DNA of 64,000 nt, from NCBI GenBank assembly GCA_003331625.1, contig QOPF01000004.1, forward strand, positions 29,680 through 93,679, read 5' to 3'. The DNA comes from Gammaproteobacteria bacterium. GTDB lineage: Bacteria > Pseudomonadota > Gammaproteobacteria > Magnimaribacterales > AG-339-G14. Position 1 is the stretch's first letter, and each line of letters opens with the position of its first letter. A program made the position numbers and the translations under genes. Positions 25,763 through 34,590 of the stretch are shown here, in pieces. The notes beneath the pieces are model-generated. The model saw nothing but the letters and a program-made list of their open reading frames with translations, was not told the origin of the DNA and ran no database searches.

Positions 25763-26727
25763 TTTATTATCTTAAGAAAATTTGAAAAATCTTTTAATTC
25801 TTCATATGAACTCATCGATTCGATGAGATAATTTAAAATGACCGGAAAATCTTTCAATCTATCTTTTCTATTTAGAGTAGAAGAAACTTGAGAAAGTTTT
25901 CCTAAGATTCTTATTTGTCTTTGCATTGCACATATTTCGATATCCTCTTTTAATTTTTTTAAAGAAGAAACCTTTATATTCGAGTTATTTTTTAAGTAAT
26001 AGTTCAACCACTCATCGATCTGACTTTTACTCCATTCCATATAAAGATCTTTCGTTATTGAAGCTAAATCAATAGCATAAGGAGCTATCATGGCATCTTG
26101 GAAATCCAAGACTCCTGTTTTTGAGGATTCAAGATAAATTAGATTTCTAGTTTCAAAGTCATAATGTGATATGCACAATTGCATGTCATAAAATTTTTTC
26201 AAAATAAAATCATATCCTTCATTGATAATTTGAAATGGTATTTTTTTATCTTCTATCCCAAGGTGTTTCTTACAAAAAAATTCAATAAATAATTCTTTAT
26301 TTAACAGAGATTTTTTTGAATCAAACCTATCGAATATATTTTCGTTCATCTCAACACCTTGGATGAGAATCATTTGATCAATTGCTGATTTTATATATTC
26401 AGAAGCATTGTTATGATTAATGTTAAATTGAAATAAATTATCTGAGAAATCTTCGATAATTAAATGCCCTAAGTCATCATTCCTAAAATAAATTTCTGGA
26501 ACTTTTACGTTGAAAGATCTAAATACATCTGCCTTTTCACAAAAAGCATTAATACTTTCATCTATGCCGCTCGGAACATACATTAAAATAAAAGTTTTTT
26601 CTTCAGAATTAAATCTAAAATAGTCTCTTTGGCTAGATTCTGTTCTTAATTTAGAGAAATTAAATTTTTTTTCTGTCTCGAAACAGGAACTTACCCAATA
26701 GGAGGAATCTTCAGAGACCAAATCCAC
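25759..26727 (-). CDS. amgK: N-acetylmuramate/N-acetylglucosamine kinase AmgK
   Basis: An aminoglycoside-phosphotransferase-fold sugar kinase that phosphorylates MurNAc at the anomeric carbon. 322 residues: a small N lobe (FNFSKLRTESSQRDYFRF) and a C lobe with catalytic loop HYDFETRNLIY and the metal-binding VLDFQDAMIAPYAIDLAS. It starts at GTG 26727. It overlaps murU, giving the AmgK-MurU salvage route that bypasses de novo MurA and can lower fosfomycin sensitivity. In Pseudomonas the pair lies beside lptD, as it does here with one SDR gene intervening. Confidence 0.86.
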   Translation of the reverse strand: MDLVSEDSSYWVSSCFETEKKFNFSKLRTESSQRDYFRFNSEEKTFILMYVPSGIDESINAFCEKADVFRSFNVKVPEIYFRNDDLGHLIIEDFSDNLFQFNINHNNASEYIKSAIDQMILIQGVEMNENIFDRFDSKKSLLNKELFIEFFCKKHLGIEDKKIPFQIINEGYDFILKKFYDMQLCISHYDFETRNLIYLESSKTGVLDFQDAMIAPYAIDLASITKDLYMEWSKSQIDEWLNYYLKNNSNIKVSSLKKLKEDIEICAMQRQIRILGKLSQVSSTLNRKDRLKDFPVILNYLIESMSSYEELKDFSNFLKIIK

Positions 26728-26729
26728 TT

Positions 26730-27590
26730 CTAACTATTCTTCGCAGCATCCGGCGGAGGGATGTTGTCAGGAACAAAGAAATCTGGAGCTAATTGGGAAA
26801 AAGGAACTTCAGCATATTTTGAAAAATCTGTGACTCCATTATCAGCAAGTAGATTATCGTCTATACAAAAATTACCAGTAAATTCTTTTGAATCCTTGGT
26901 AAGAATTACATAGGCAGCATCAGCCATAATCTCTGGAGTTCTCGAAACCTTAACTAATTCCTCTCCGCCTAATATATTTTTCACAGCAGCTGTTGCAATG
27001 GCTGTTCTTGGCCATAATGCATTAACTGCAATTCCTTTTTCTTTAAATTCTTCTGCCATTCCTAAAACACAGAGGCTCATTCCAAATTTTGCTATCGAAT
27101 ATGCGACATGATTTGAAAACCATTTTGAATTCATATCTAGAGGTGGAGATAAATTTAATATATGTGGATTTTCTGATTTTAGCAGATAGGGAATACATTT
27201 TTTTGAAGTCAAAAAGGTTCCTCTAGCATTTATTTGATTCATTAAATCGTACCTTTTCATATCTGTTTGAAGAGTATTTGTTAATTGTATTGCACTGGCA
27301 TTATTCACGCATATGTCTATGCCTCCAAAATGATCGGCACCATTTTTTACAGCTGTTTCTAATTGATCTTCATACCTAACATCACACAATACTGGGAAAG
27401 CTTTTCCTCCAGCTTTTTCAATTTCATCCGCGGCGGTATAAATCGTTCCTGGAAGCTTTGGATGGGGCTCTGCTGTTTTAGCTGCTAAAATTATATTAGC
27501 TCCATCTTGCGCAGCCCTTTTTGCTATTGCTAATCCTATGCCCCTAGATGCACCTGAAATAAATAAAGTTTTATTCGTTAAATTACTCAT
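26730..27590 (-). CDS. Short-chain dehydrogenase, HSDL2-like
   Basis: A 286-residue NAD(P)-dependent SDR. N-terminal ISGASRGIGLAIAKRA binds the cofactor; NNAS follows and LSPPLD holds the Ser position; YSIAK is the catalytic Tyr-Lys. The insert ILAAKTAEPHPKLPGTI after the second strand and the WPRTAIATAAVKNI segment are typical of the hydroxysteroid dehydrogenase-like protein 2 group. Substrate unknown; related bacterial proteins are often assigned to fatty-acid metabolism. It has a good GAGGG Shine-Dalgarno and diverges from lptD. Confidence 0.85.
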   Translation of the reverse strand: MSNLTNKTLFISGASRGIGLAIAKRAAQDGANIILAAKTAEPHPKLPGTIYTAADEIEKAGGKAFPVLCDVRYEDQLETAVKNGADHFGGIDICVNNASAIQLTNTLQTDMKRYDLMNQINARGTFLTSKKCIPYLLKSENPHILNLSPPLDMNSKWFSNHVAYSIAKFGMSLCVLGMAEEFKEKGIAVNALWPRTAIATAAVKNILGGEELVKVSRTPEIMADAAYVILTKDSKEFTGNFCIDDNLLADNGVTDFSKYAEVPFSQLAPDFFVPDNIPPPDAAKNS

Positions 27591-27618
27591 GTTTGTTCCC
27601 TCAAAATAATTATTTTAA

Positions 27619-27636
27619 ACAGAATATAAATTCTGT
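27619..27636. promoter_or_regulatory. 18-bp dyad in the SDR/lptD divergent promoter region
   Basis: ACAGAAT-ATAA-ATTCTGT is a perfect 7-bp inverted repeat in the 80-base gap between divergent genes. Its position 34 bases before the lptD start would suit an operator acting on one or both genes. AT-richness makes chance dyads fairly common, so support is limited. Confidence 0.3.
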
Positions 27637-27670
27637 ATATCTCTAAAATTAAATTATATAAAAGGTTAAA

Positions 27671-29728
27671 ATGAAAGACTTGAATAAACAATTTTCTCTT
27701 ATCCTTTTATACGCTCTTTTATTTCAGGGATTATACGCTGTAGAAATTGAATTTAATGCAGATAAAACTTTGCTAGATTCAAAGAAAGAAATTCTTGAGT
27801 TGGAAGGAAATGTCTCTTTGAAATATCAGGCTTTAATCTTTGAAGCAGATAAAATTTTTTTTGATAAAAAAAATGATATGTTTTCTGGAAATGAGCTTAA
27901 GTTTTCTTCACTAGATAATTTTTTTTATGGTGCAGCGAATATTGTTGAATTTTCAAAAACTAAATTAACACTGAAAGAGGTTGAATTTTCTACCTGTCCC
28001 TGTGAAGAAAAAATTTGGTGGATTGAATCCGATGAAGTTAGCTTCAATAACGAAGAGAAGATAGTCTCTTCAATAAATAGCAAAATAGTTGTCCAAGGAA
28101 ATACTCTTGCCTATCTTAGAAAGGCTAATTTTCCAATTAGCTCTGAAAGAAAAAGTGGCATTCTTCTTCCTGAAATTGCCATAAATGAAAGATCTGGACT
28201 TGATATAAAAGTACCCGTTTATATCAACTTAAGAGAGAATCTAGATTTAACAATTGAGCCTAGAATAATGACCCAAAGAGGCTATGGTTTAACAAATGAA
28301 CTTAGGTATCTTGGAAAGAATCATAATGGTTTTTTTAATTCTTCCTTCCTACAAGACGATAAAGAATCTTTTCAAGTGTTAGAAACGGATAATTTGAGAT
28401 GGTCCTTTAATTTTCTTCATCAACAAAGGCTTAATAAATCAACTTTTTTTGAGACTAATACTTCTTCAACGAGTGATCCTTTCTATCTTACCGATTTGGG
28501 TGGTTTTATGAGCGGTCTTTCGAGAACTTTATACTTACCTCAGCAAGCTTCTCTTTCATATTTTAAAAAAGATTTTTCAATGCGTCTTGACCTGAACTCT
28601 TTTAAATTAACGAATCCTCTTGCTGTGAATCAATTTCAAAGATTACCGGGTTTAAAATTAAATTATTTTTTTAATAAAAATAATTTTAAGCTCGTACTCA
28701 ATTCAGATATTGCATATTTTAACAAAGGGGGTTCATTTAGAAATAATGAGAAAGAGTCCCTATCAAGAGTCTTGTTCAACCCAAAAGCCTCATATTTATA
28801 TAATCAAAAAAACTATTTTTTAGAATCTAGTATTTCATTGCTCTACCAATTTAAAAATCATCAGGGAAATAAAAATACAGAACTTTCTCCGCTTTTCGAA
28901 TTAAATAATTCTTTGAAATTTTTTAAATTATCTAAAACAACAAAGATTATTTTAGAACCATATATCAATGTTGCTTTTTCAGATCAAAAAAAAATAATAA
29001 ATAAATTGAAGATTGATTCAGGATTAAGATTTAATCCGTTCAAACATAAACAACAATTTGGCAGCTTATTTTTAAGCAACCAAAAAGACATCATGATTGG
29101 CACGAAACTAACTCATACAGATAAAGCCAATAATCACTTTAAGTTTGAAATAGCAAAATTGTCTACTTTAGGTCAAAAAATTCTTTTTATTGAAGAAAAA
29201 AGAATAGATTTACCCGAACCTTTTTCTTTGAAACTAAAATATAAAACAAATAATGGAATTATTTTTAAGTCCCATCTTTCGTTAGATAGCAAAAATAACT
29301 TTAATTTAACCTCAAACTCTATCAGCCTAAATTTCAATAAGTATAAGATATTAATAGGTCATTATTTTGCTAGAAATATAGAAATATATAATTTAAATAA
29401 TAATTCTTTAGAACAAAAAAAAATAAATTCATTTGAATTTTCTGCAAGTGTACATCTTGCTAAAAATTGGAGCGGAGGATTTAAATTTATAAATGATCTA
29501 GAACAAAAAAAGAATGTAAATAGTGTACTTTCAATAGATTATGAAAATAAGGGCATGGTGGTAGGACTTGCCTACATGAAATCTTTAGAGCTTGATTGGG
29601 TAAGTATTTTGGAAAATGATACGTTTAAAGATTATCATAAAGATAGGTTTAGATTGTTTTTTGAACTCAAAGGTCTTGGTTCAATTGGAAAGCCAAAAGA
29701 GAGTTATTTAAAAAGAAGAAACTTATGA
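27671..29728 (+). CDS. lptD: LPS-assembly protein LptD
   Basis: The outer-membrane barrel that inserts LPS on the cell surface with LptE. 685 residues (E. coli 784): a signal peptide, an OstA/LptA-like beta-jellyroll (EIEFNADKTLLDSKKEILELEGNV and following), and a C-terminal barrel starting around residue 180 with PIS-ERKSGILLPE and ending FELKGLGSIGKPKES. The only cysteines are the TCPC pair near residue 110. The C-terminal Cys-Cys pair used in E. coli for interdomain disulfides is absent. First gene of lptD-surA-pdxA-rsmA-apaH. Confidence 0.93.
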   Translation: MKDLNKQFSLILLYALLFQGLYAVEIEFNADKTLLDSKKEILELEGNVSLKYQALIFEADKIFFDKKNDMFSGNELKFSSLDNFFYGAANIVEFSKTKLTLKEVEFSTCPCEEKIWWIESDEVSFNNEEKIVSSINSKIVVQGNTLAYLRKANFPISSERKSGILLPEIAINERSGLDIKVPVYINLRENLDLTIEPRIMTQRGYGLTNELRYLGKNHNGFFNSSFLQDDKESFQVLETDNLRWSFNFLHQQRLNKSTFFETNTSSTSDPFYLTDLGGFMSGLSRTLYLPQQASLSYFKKDFSMRLDLNSFKLTNPLAVNQFQRLPGLKLNYFFNKNNFKLVLNSDIAYFNKGGSFRNNEKESLSRVLFNPKASYLYNQKNYFLESSISLLYQFKNHQGNKNTELSPLFELNNSLKFFKLSKTTKIILEPYINVAFSDQKKIINKLKIDSGLRFNPFKHKQQFGSLFLSNQKDIMIGTKLTHTDKANNHFKFEIAKLSTLGQKILFIEEKRIDLPEPFSLKLKYKTNNGIIFKSHLSLDSKNNFNLTSNSISLNFNKYKILIGHYFARNIEIYNLNNNSLEQKKINSFEFSASVHLAKNWSGGFKFINDLEQKKNVNSVLSIDYENKGMVVGLAYMKSLELDWVSILENDTFKDYHKDRFRLFFELKGLGSIGKPKESYLKRRNL

Positions 29729-30987
29729 AAATTTATTTATTAATCCTTTGCCTTTTTGCAAAAGTCATTTACTCGGAAGTCAATTTTATTGATCGTATTG
29801 CTATTATTGTTGACGAGGGAATTATCATGGAATCTCAATTAAATGATGCGCTTGAAAATACAATAACTAATTTCAAAGCTAGTGGTGACACGCTGCCGCC
29901 GGAGGATATTTTATTCAATAAAGTTGCTGAGAGATTAATTATGGATGAAATTCTTTTACAAAAAGCAGATAGATTTGGAATAAGAATTAGTGATCAAGAG
30001 CTCAATGAATCTTTAAATTTATTTGCTGAACAAGATGGTTTAACTTTACAAGAATTTAGAAAAAAAATAGAAGAAAGTAATAACTCTTTCAAAGATTTTA
30101 GAGAAGCAATGAAAAAAGAAATGATCTTAAGAAGAGTTCAATCTGGACTTGTTGGGCCTAAAATAATTATTTCAGATCAAGAACTACAAAATTATATAAA
30201 CTCAGCGGAAGGTCTCAGTTTGATTTCAATAGAGTATAAAATTAATCAAATACTTTTGAAAAGCAATGCCGCTAATAATGAAGAAAATATAGTCAAAGCA
30301 ACAAAGATTATTGAAGAAATTAAAAATAATCTTTCCTTTTTGGAAGCAATTGAAAAATATTCTGATCTTTACGATGGTGACACAAACGGAAACTTAGGAT
30401 GGAGACTAAAATCTGAGGTGCCCAGTTTATTTATAGAGCACATATCTAGAATGAATAAGAATGATGTTCATGGCCCCATAAAAAGTGGTGCTGGCATACA
30501 CATTATCGAGCTTGAAGACATTAAAGGTGAGACCATAAAAACTGAACCTCAGTCTCTTGTTCAGCACATTTTAATTAAAGAGTCAGAAATTAGGAGTGAA
30601 AAGCAAGCAGAAGACCTGATTAATAGTTTGTACGAAAGAGCAAATAATGGAGAGGAAATAGAAATATTAGCTAGAGTTTATTCTGATGATCCTGGCTCGA
30701 AACTTGATGGAGGTAAATTAGATTGGGCCCCATCGGGAGTCTATGATAAAAAATTTGAAGAAGTGATGAATGACTCCAAAATTAATATTCTCAGTAAGCC
30801 CTTCAAAAGTAGCTTTGGATGGCATGTATTGAAAGTATTAGATAGAAGAGAAAAAAATATTTCTGATGACCTTTTAAAAGATAAGGCTTATGGAATTTTA
30901 TTTCAAAGAAAATACAGAGAACAACTTCAAAATACTCTTGAAGAAATAAGGTCAGAAGCTTTTGTAGATATTAAAATTTCTTCATGA
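29725..30987 (+). CDS. surA: Periplasmic chaperone / peptidyl-prolyl isomerase SurA
   Basis: Escorts outer-membrane proteins, LptD among them, across the periplasm. 420 residues: a signal peptide (KIYLLILCLFAKVIYS), the N-terminal chaperone domain (FIDRIAIIVDEGIIMESQL), and two parvulin domains, the second marked by VQHILIK, AEDL and YSDDPGSKLDGGKLDWAP with SFGWHVLKVLDRRE near the end. The first parvulin domain is more diverged but keeps NGNLGWR. It overlaps lptD by 4 bases and pdxA by 4. Confidence 0.94.
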   Translation: MKIYLLILCLFAKVIYSEVNFIDRIAIIVDEGIIMESQLNDALENTITNFKASGDTLPPEDILFNKVAERLIMDEILLQKADRFGIRISDQELNESLNLFAEQDGLTLQEFRKKIEESNNSFKDFREAMKKEMILRRVQSGLVGPKIIISDQELQNYINSAEGLSLISIEYKINQILLKSNAANNEENIVKATKIIEEIKNNLSFLEAIEKYSDLYDGDTNGNLGWRLKSEVPSLFIEHISRMNKNDVHGPIKSGAGIHIIELEDIKGETIKTEPQSLVQHILIKESEIRSEKQAEDLINSLYERANNGEEIEILARVYSDDPGSKLDGGKLDWAPSGVYDKKFEEVMNDSKINILSKPFKSSFGWHVLKVLDRREKNISDDLLKDKAYGILFQRKYREQLQNTLEEIRSEAFVDIKISS

Positions 30988-31928
30988 CCAAAATTTGTAT
31001 TTCGCCAGGCGATCCTGCTGGTATTGGTCCCGAAATAACATTAAAAGCCCTTGCTATAAATAAAAATATTCAAAAAGAATTTATCCTTCTAGGAGATGGC
31101 AACTTCTTTGAAGACCTTATAAAAGACCTCAATCTAGATTTAACTCTCATAGAAGAAGGATCCTTAGGATCAGGAATTAGTTTTAGACACTTTCCTCTTA
31201 GCAATGAAGTTAAGCTTGGAAAACCTGATTTGGCTAATGCAAATTATGTTATTGAAGTTTTATCTTATGGTGCTTTGGGATGTCTGAGTAAAAAATTTAA
31301 AGGTCTTATTACTGGACCAATCAATAAAGAATTAATTAATCGATCAGGATTTGAGTTTTCTGGTCATACTGAATTTCTTGCAGATATTTCAAATGTAAAA
31401 AAGGTTGTCATGCTATTAATGAATGAGAAGCTAAAAATTGCTCTTCTTACTACTCATATTCCATTATCTGAAGTGCCTTCAAAAGTTACCCAAAAAAATC
31501 TTCAAGATACGGTAGAGATAATCTCATATGAACTAGAAAATACTTGGAAGGTTAAAAATCCTGCAATTTGTTTATTGGGTTTGAATCCTCATGCTGGAGA
31601 AGGAGGTTATCTAGGTGAAGAAGAAGAGGAAATATTGAAACCCTTCATAAAGTCTTCAAAAAGAAATTTATATGGTCCAATTTCGGCAGATACGGCATTC
31701 ATTGAAAACAACATATCAAAATATGATATTTTTTTAGCTATGTTTCATGACCAAGGTTTGCCAGTCATCAAATCTATGGGTTTTGGTAAAACTCTAAACA
31801 TAACCTTGGGCCTTCCTTTTTTTAGAATTTCGGTTGACCATGGAACAGCTTACGAAATTGCAGGTCAGAATATTGCTGATTTTTCTAGCATGAACGAAGC
31901 ATTGAAAGTTTCTTTTTCTCTTATTTAA
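30984..31928 (+). CDS. pdxA: 4-hydroxythreonine-4-phosphate dehydrogenase PdxA
   Basis: Oxidises 4-phosphohydroxy-threonine in the DXP-dependent route to pyridoxal phosphate. 314 residues; CISPGDPAGIGPEI at the N terminus, GPINKE, SGHTEFLAD with a metal-ligand His, GLNPHAGEGGYLGEEE and MFHDQGLPVIK with further metal ligands are all family motifs. It is coupled to surA (4-base overlap), with rsmA one base downstream. Confidence 0.96.
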   Translation: MTKICISPGDPAGIGPEITLKALAINKNIQKEFILLGDGNFFEDLIKDLNLDLTLIEEGSLGSGISFRHFPLSNEVKLGKPDLANANYVIEVLSYGALGCLSKKFKGLITGPINKELINRSGFEFSGHTEFLADISNVKKVVMLLMNEKLKIALLTTHIPLSEVPSKVTQKNLQDTVEIISYELENTWKVKNPAICLLGLNPHAGEGGYLGEEEEEILKPFIKSSKRNLYGPISADTAFIENNISKYDIFLAMFHDQGLPVIKSMGFGKTLNITLGLPFFRISVDHGTAYEIAGQNIADFSSMNEALKVSFSLI

Positions 31929-31929
31929 A

Positions 31930-32706
31930 ATGCAACCAAAAAAAAGGTTTGGGCAGAATTTTTTACAAGATAAACAAATTTTAAGTGAGCTTACGAATTG
32001 CTTGAAAATCTTACCTCAAGATAAGTTTCTAGAAATAGGCCCTGGAAAAGGAGACTTTACTGAAAATATATTAAATCTATGTAACAACTATCACGGTATT
32101 GAAATAGATAAAGATTTATTTAAATTACTTGAAAATAAATTTAAAAATAAAAATTCAATATTTCACAACGAAGATATTCTTAAATTTGAAGCAGAAAAAT
32201 TATTCAATAAAAGCAAGTTTCGTATCGTGGGAAATATTCCTTACAATATTTCTAGTCCTTTGTTGGATTGGTGTGAGCAACGCTATGAAATGATTTCCGA
32301 TATGCACTTTATGCTGCAAAAGGAATTTGCTTTAAGGTGTTCTGGAAATGAAAATACTTCATCATATGGTCGGCTAAGTGTAATTTGTAACTACTTATAC
32401 GATATGGAGATTTTAAAAGAAGTTGATAAATCTTTTTTTTCTCCTCAGCCAAAAGTAGATAGTCTTTTTGTAAGATTTACTCCCAAAAAAAATACTTATT
32501 TACCAGGGGAATTAAATAACTTAAAAATAATTACAAGAATTTTATTCAATAAAAAAAGAAAAAAAATATCTAACTCTTTAAGTGACATTTTTGATAAAAA
32601 ATCTCTTGAAAATCTCGAAATAAATATAAATTTAGATTTAAGACCAGATGAATTATCTTTAGATAAATATTTACATTTAGCGTCTCAATTGGAAGAAAAT
32701 GCCTAA
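31930..32706 (+). CDS. rsmA: 16S rRNA dimethyladenosine transferase RsmA (KsgA)
   Basis: Dimethylates A1518 and A1519 in 16S rRNA late in 30S assembly. 258 residues: KRFGQNFLQD at the N terminus, the SAM loop EIGPGKGDFTENIL, catalytic motif NIPYNISSPLL, and the C-terminal helical domain with FFSPQPKVDSLFVRF. The gene overlaps apaH by 8 bases. apaG, usually found between rsmA and apaH, is missing. Confidence 0.96.
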   Translation: MQPKKRFGQNFLQDKQILSELTNCLKILPQDKFLEIGPGKGDFTENILNLCNNYHGIEIDKDLFKLLENKFKNKNSIFHNEDILKFEAEKLFNKSKFRIVGNIPYNISSPLLDWCEQRYEMISDMHFMLQKEFALRCSGNENTSSYGRLSVICNYLYDMEILKEVDKSFFSPQPKVDSLFVRFTPKKNTYLPGELNNLKIITRILFNKKRKKISNSLSDIFDKKSLENLEININLDLRPDELSLDKYLHLASQLEENA

Positions 32707-33514
32707 TTACGCTGTAGGAGACATCCAAGGATGCTTTTTGGAATTCAAAGAAGGCCTGAAATTAATTAAGTTTGACACTTCCCGAGATTTTTTATGGATT
32801 ACTGGCGACCTCATAAACAAAGGTCCAGATTCATTAAAAGTTTTAAAGTATGTTTACGCTAACAGAAAATCAATGCATCTAGTTTTGGGTAATCATGACC
32901 TGCATTTTTTAAACTGTTTCTTTAATAAAATACCAATTGGAAAAGAGGATACATTTGATTCTTTAATGAAATATAAAAAAGTAATTAAATTAGCAAATTA
33001 CCTATTAAATCAACCTTTCGTATTTTCAAAAAAAATCTTTATTGATAAAAAAATTCAGTCGGTAGGTATGGTGCATGCTGGAATTCCATTAGATATGTCT
33101 CTAAAAAAAGTTGAAATTTTATCAAGGCTCATAAAAATGAAATTATTGTCTAACCCAAAAAAGTTTTTGAAAAGTATTTTTAAAAATGAAGAAGGATTTA
33201 TTGAAGAGGTTTTTATAGATACCGTCAATTTTTTTACTAGAGCAAGGGTAGTAAAAAGAAATGGAAAGCCGGATTTCTCTTATAAAGGAAATAAAAATAA
33301 TATATCTAAGAATTCTTTTCCTTGGTTTGATAAAAAACTAAAGTTGATGGAAGATCTTGATTATCTTGTTTTTGGTCATTGGGCGGCGTTAGAAGGAAAA
33401 ACGGGTGTAGAAAACATTAGGGCTTTAGATACTGGATGTTGCTGGGGAAAAGAACTAACATTTTTAAGGCTAGAAGATAAAAAAGAATTTAAAGTACAAA
33501 GTAAACAAAAATGA
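32699..33514 (+). CDS. apaH: Symmetrical bis(5'-nucleosyl)-tetraphosphatase ApaH
   Basis: Hydrolyses Ap4A to two ADP. 271 residues with the metallophosphatase motifs GDIQGC, WITGDLINKGPDS, LGNHDLHFL, MVHAGIP and FGHWAAL in the right order and spacing. In E. coli ApaH also removes Np4 caps from RNA. It starts within rsmA and overlaps cca by four bases, so six genes from lptD to cca form one tightly packed transcription unit. Confidence 0.95.
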   Translation: MPNYAVGDIQGCFLEFKEGLKLIKFDTSRDFLWITGDLINKGPDSLKVLKYVYANRKSMHLVLGNHDLHFLNCFFNKIPIGKEDTFDSLMKYKKVIKLANYLLNQPFVFSKKIFIDKKIQSVGMVHAGIPLDMSLKKVEILSRLIKMKLLSNPKKFLKSIFKNEEGFIEEVFIDTVNFFTRARVVKRNGKPDFSYKGNKNNISKNSFPWFDKKLKLMEDLDYLVFGHWAALEGKTGVENIRALDTGCCWGKELTFLRLEDKKEFKVQSKQK

Positions 33515-34590
33515 AAATTTATTTAGTGGGAGGTGCAGTAAGAGATGAGCTTTTAGGAATCCCTTTCAAAGAGAAAGATTGGTTGGTAGTAAATAGCTCT
33601 CATGAAGAAATGCTAGAGAAAGGATTTAAACAGGTGGGAAAACATTTTCCTGTTTATTTGCATCCAAAAAGTAAAGAAGAATATGCTCTGGCAAGAAAAG
33701 AGACAAAAATTGGCAAAGGCCATAAGAAATTTAAATTTGATACTAATTTAAAAATATCTTTGAAAGAAGATTTAAAAAGAAGAGATATTACTATTAATGC
33801 AATAGCCAAAGATGAAGGTGGGAAGCTCTATGATCCTTATGGAGGAATTAAAGATATAAAAAGTAAAAAAATTAGAATTGTATCTAATGCATTTTTTGAA
33901 GATCCTTTGAGAATTTTTCGGGTTGCAAGATTCAAGGCAAAACTTTCTGAGCTTAAATTTTCCCTTACTGAAGAAACAATAAAAACATTAAAAGAAATGT
34001 CTGATAACGAAGAAGTTAATTATCTTTCAGGGGAAAGAATTTGGGATGAAACACAAAAAGCACTTTCTTACAAAAATTCTAGTAATTATTTTAAAACTTT
34101 AAAAAAAATAAATGCCCTTCAATACTTTGATGGCTTAGATAGTGTTTATAAGGAAAACATAAAATTGCTAGAAATTCTTGATAATTCTGAGAATAGAATT
34201 TCTGAAAAATGGGCTATTATGAATTTGAATTCAAAGTTAGCTGAAGATTTAGAACAAAAGATAAAAATTCCAAAAAAAATATCTAATTTTAGAAAAACTT
34301 TTAATAAGATTTATCTTTTCCAAGAAAATGGAAATGTCACTAAAAAAGAACTTTTAACCGGCTTAAACAAAATGAACTTTTTTAGGGATGAAACTCTGAT
34401 AATTACTTCTTTTCTTTTACTGAGAGAATTAAAAATAATATCATCAAAAGAACTTAAGGCTTGGAAACAGATGCTAATTGAACTTAAAGATGTAAAGATA
34501 AATGTAAAAAATCTTAAACCCAATGAAATTAAATCTATGCTTTTTGAAAAAAGATTAAAAACTATATCCCTTTTTGAATATGTCAAATAA
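33511..34590 (+). CDS. cca: CCA tRNA nucleotidyltransferase
   Basis: Adds or repairs the 3' CCA of tRNAs. 359 residues, a class II enzyme: YLVGGAVRDELLG and the KEKDWLVV metal-binding strand, RKETKIGKGHKKF, RRDITINAIA, YDPYGGIKDI and EDPLRIFRVARF. The C-terminal HD phosphohydrolase domain of E. coli Cca (412 residues) is largely missing, leaving a shorter helical tail. The sole tRNA seen here encodes its CCA, so Cca would act mainly in repair. Confidence 0.93.
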   Translation: MKIYLVGGAVRDELLGIPFKEKDWLVVNSSHEEMLEKGFKQVGKHFPVYLHPKSKEEYALARKETKIGKGHKKFKFDTNLKISLKEDLKRRDITINAIAKDEGGKLYDPYGGIKDIKSKKIRIVSNAFFEDPLRIFRVARFKAKLSELKFSLTEETIKTLKEMSDNEEVNYLSGERIWDETQKALSYKNSSNYFKTLKKINALQYFDGLDSVYKENIKLLEILDNSENRISEKWAIMNLNSKLAEDLEQKIKIPKKISNFRKTFNKIYLFQENGNVTKKELLTGLNKMNFFRDETLIITSFLLLRELKIISSKELKAWKQMLIELKDVKINVKNLKPNEIKSMLFEKRLKTISLFEYVK

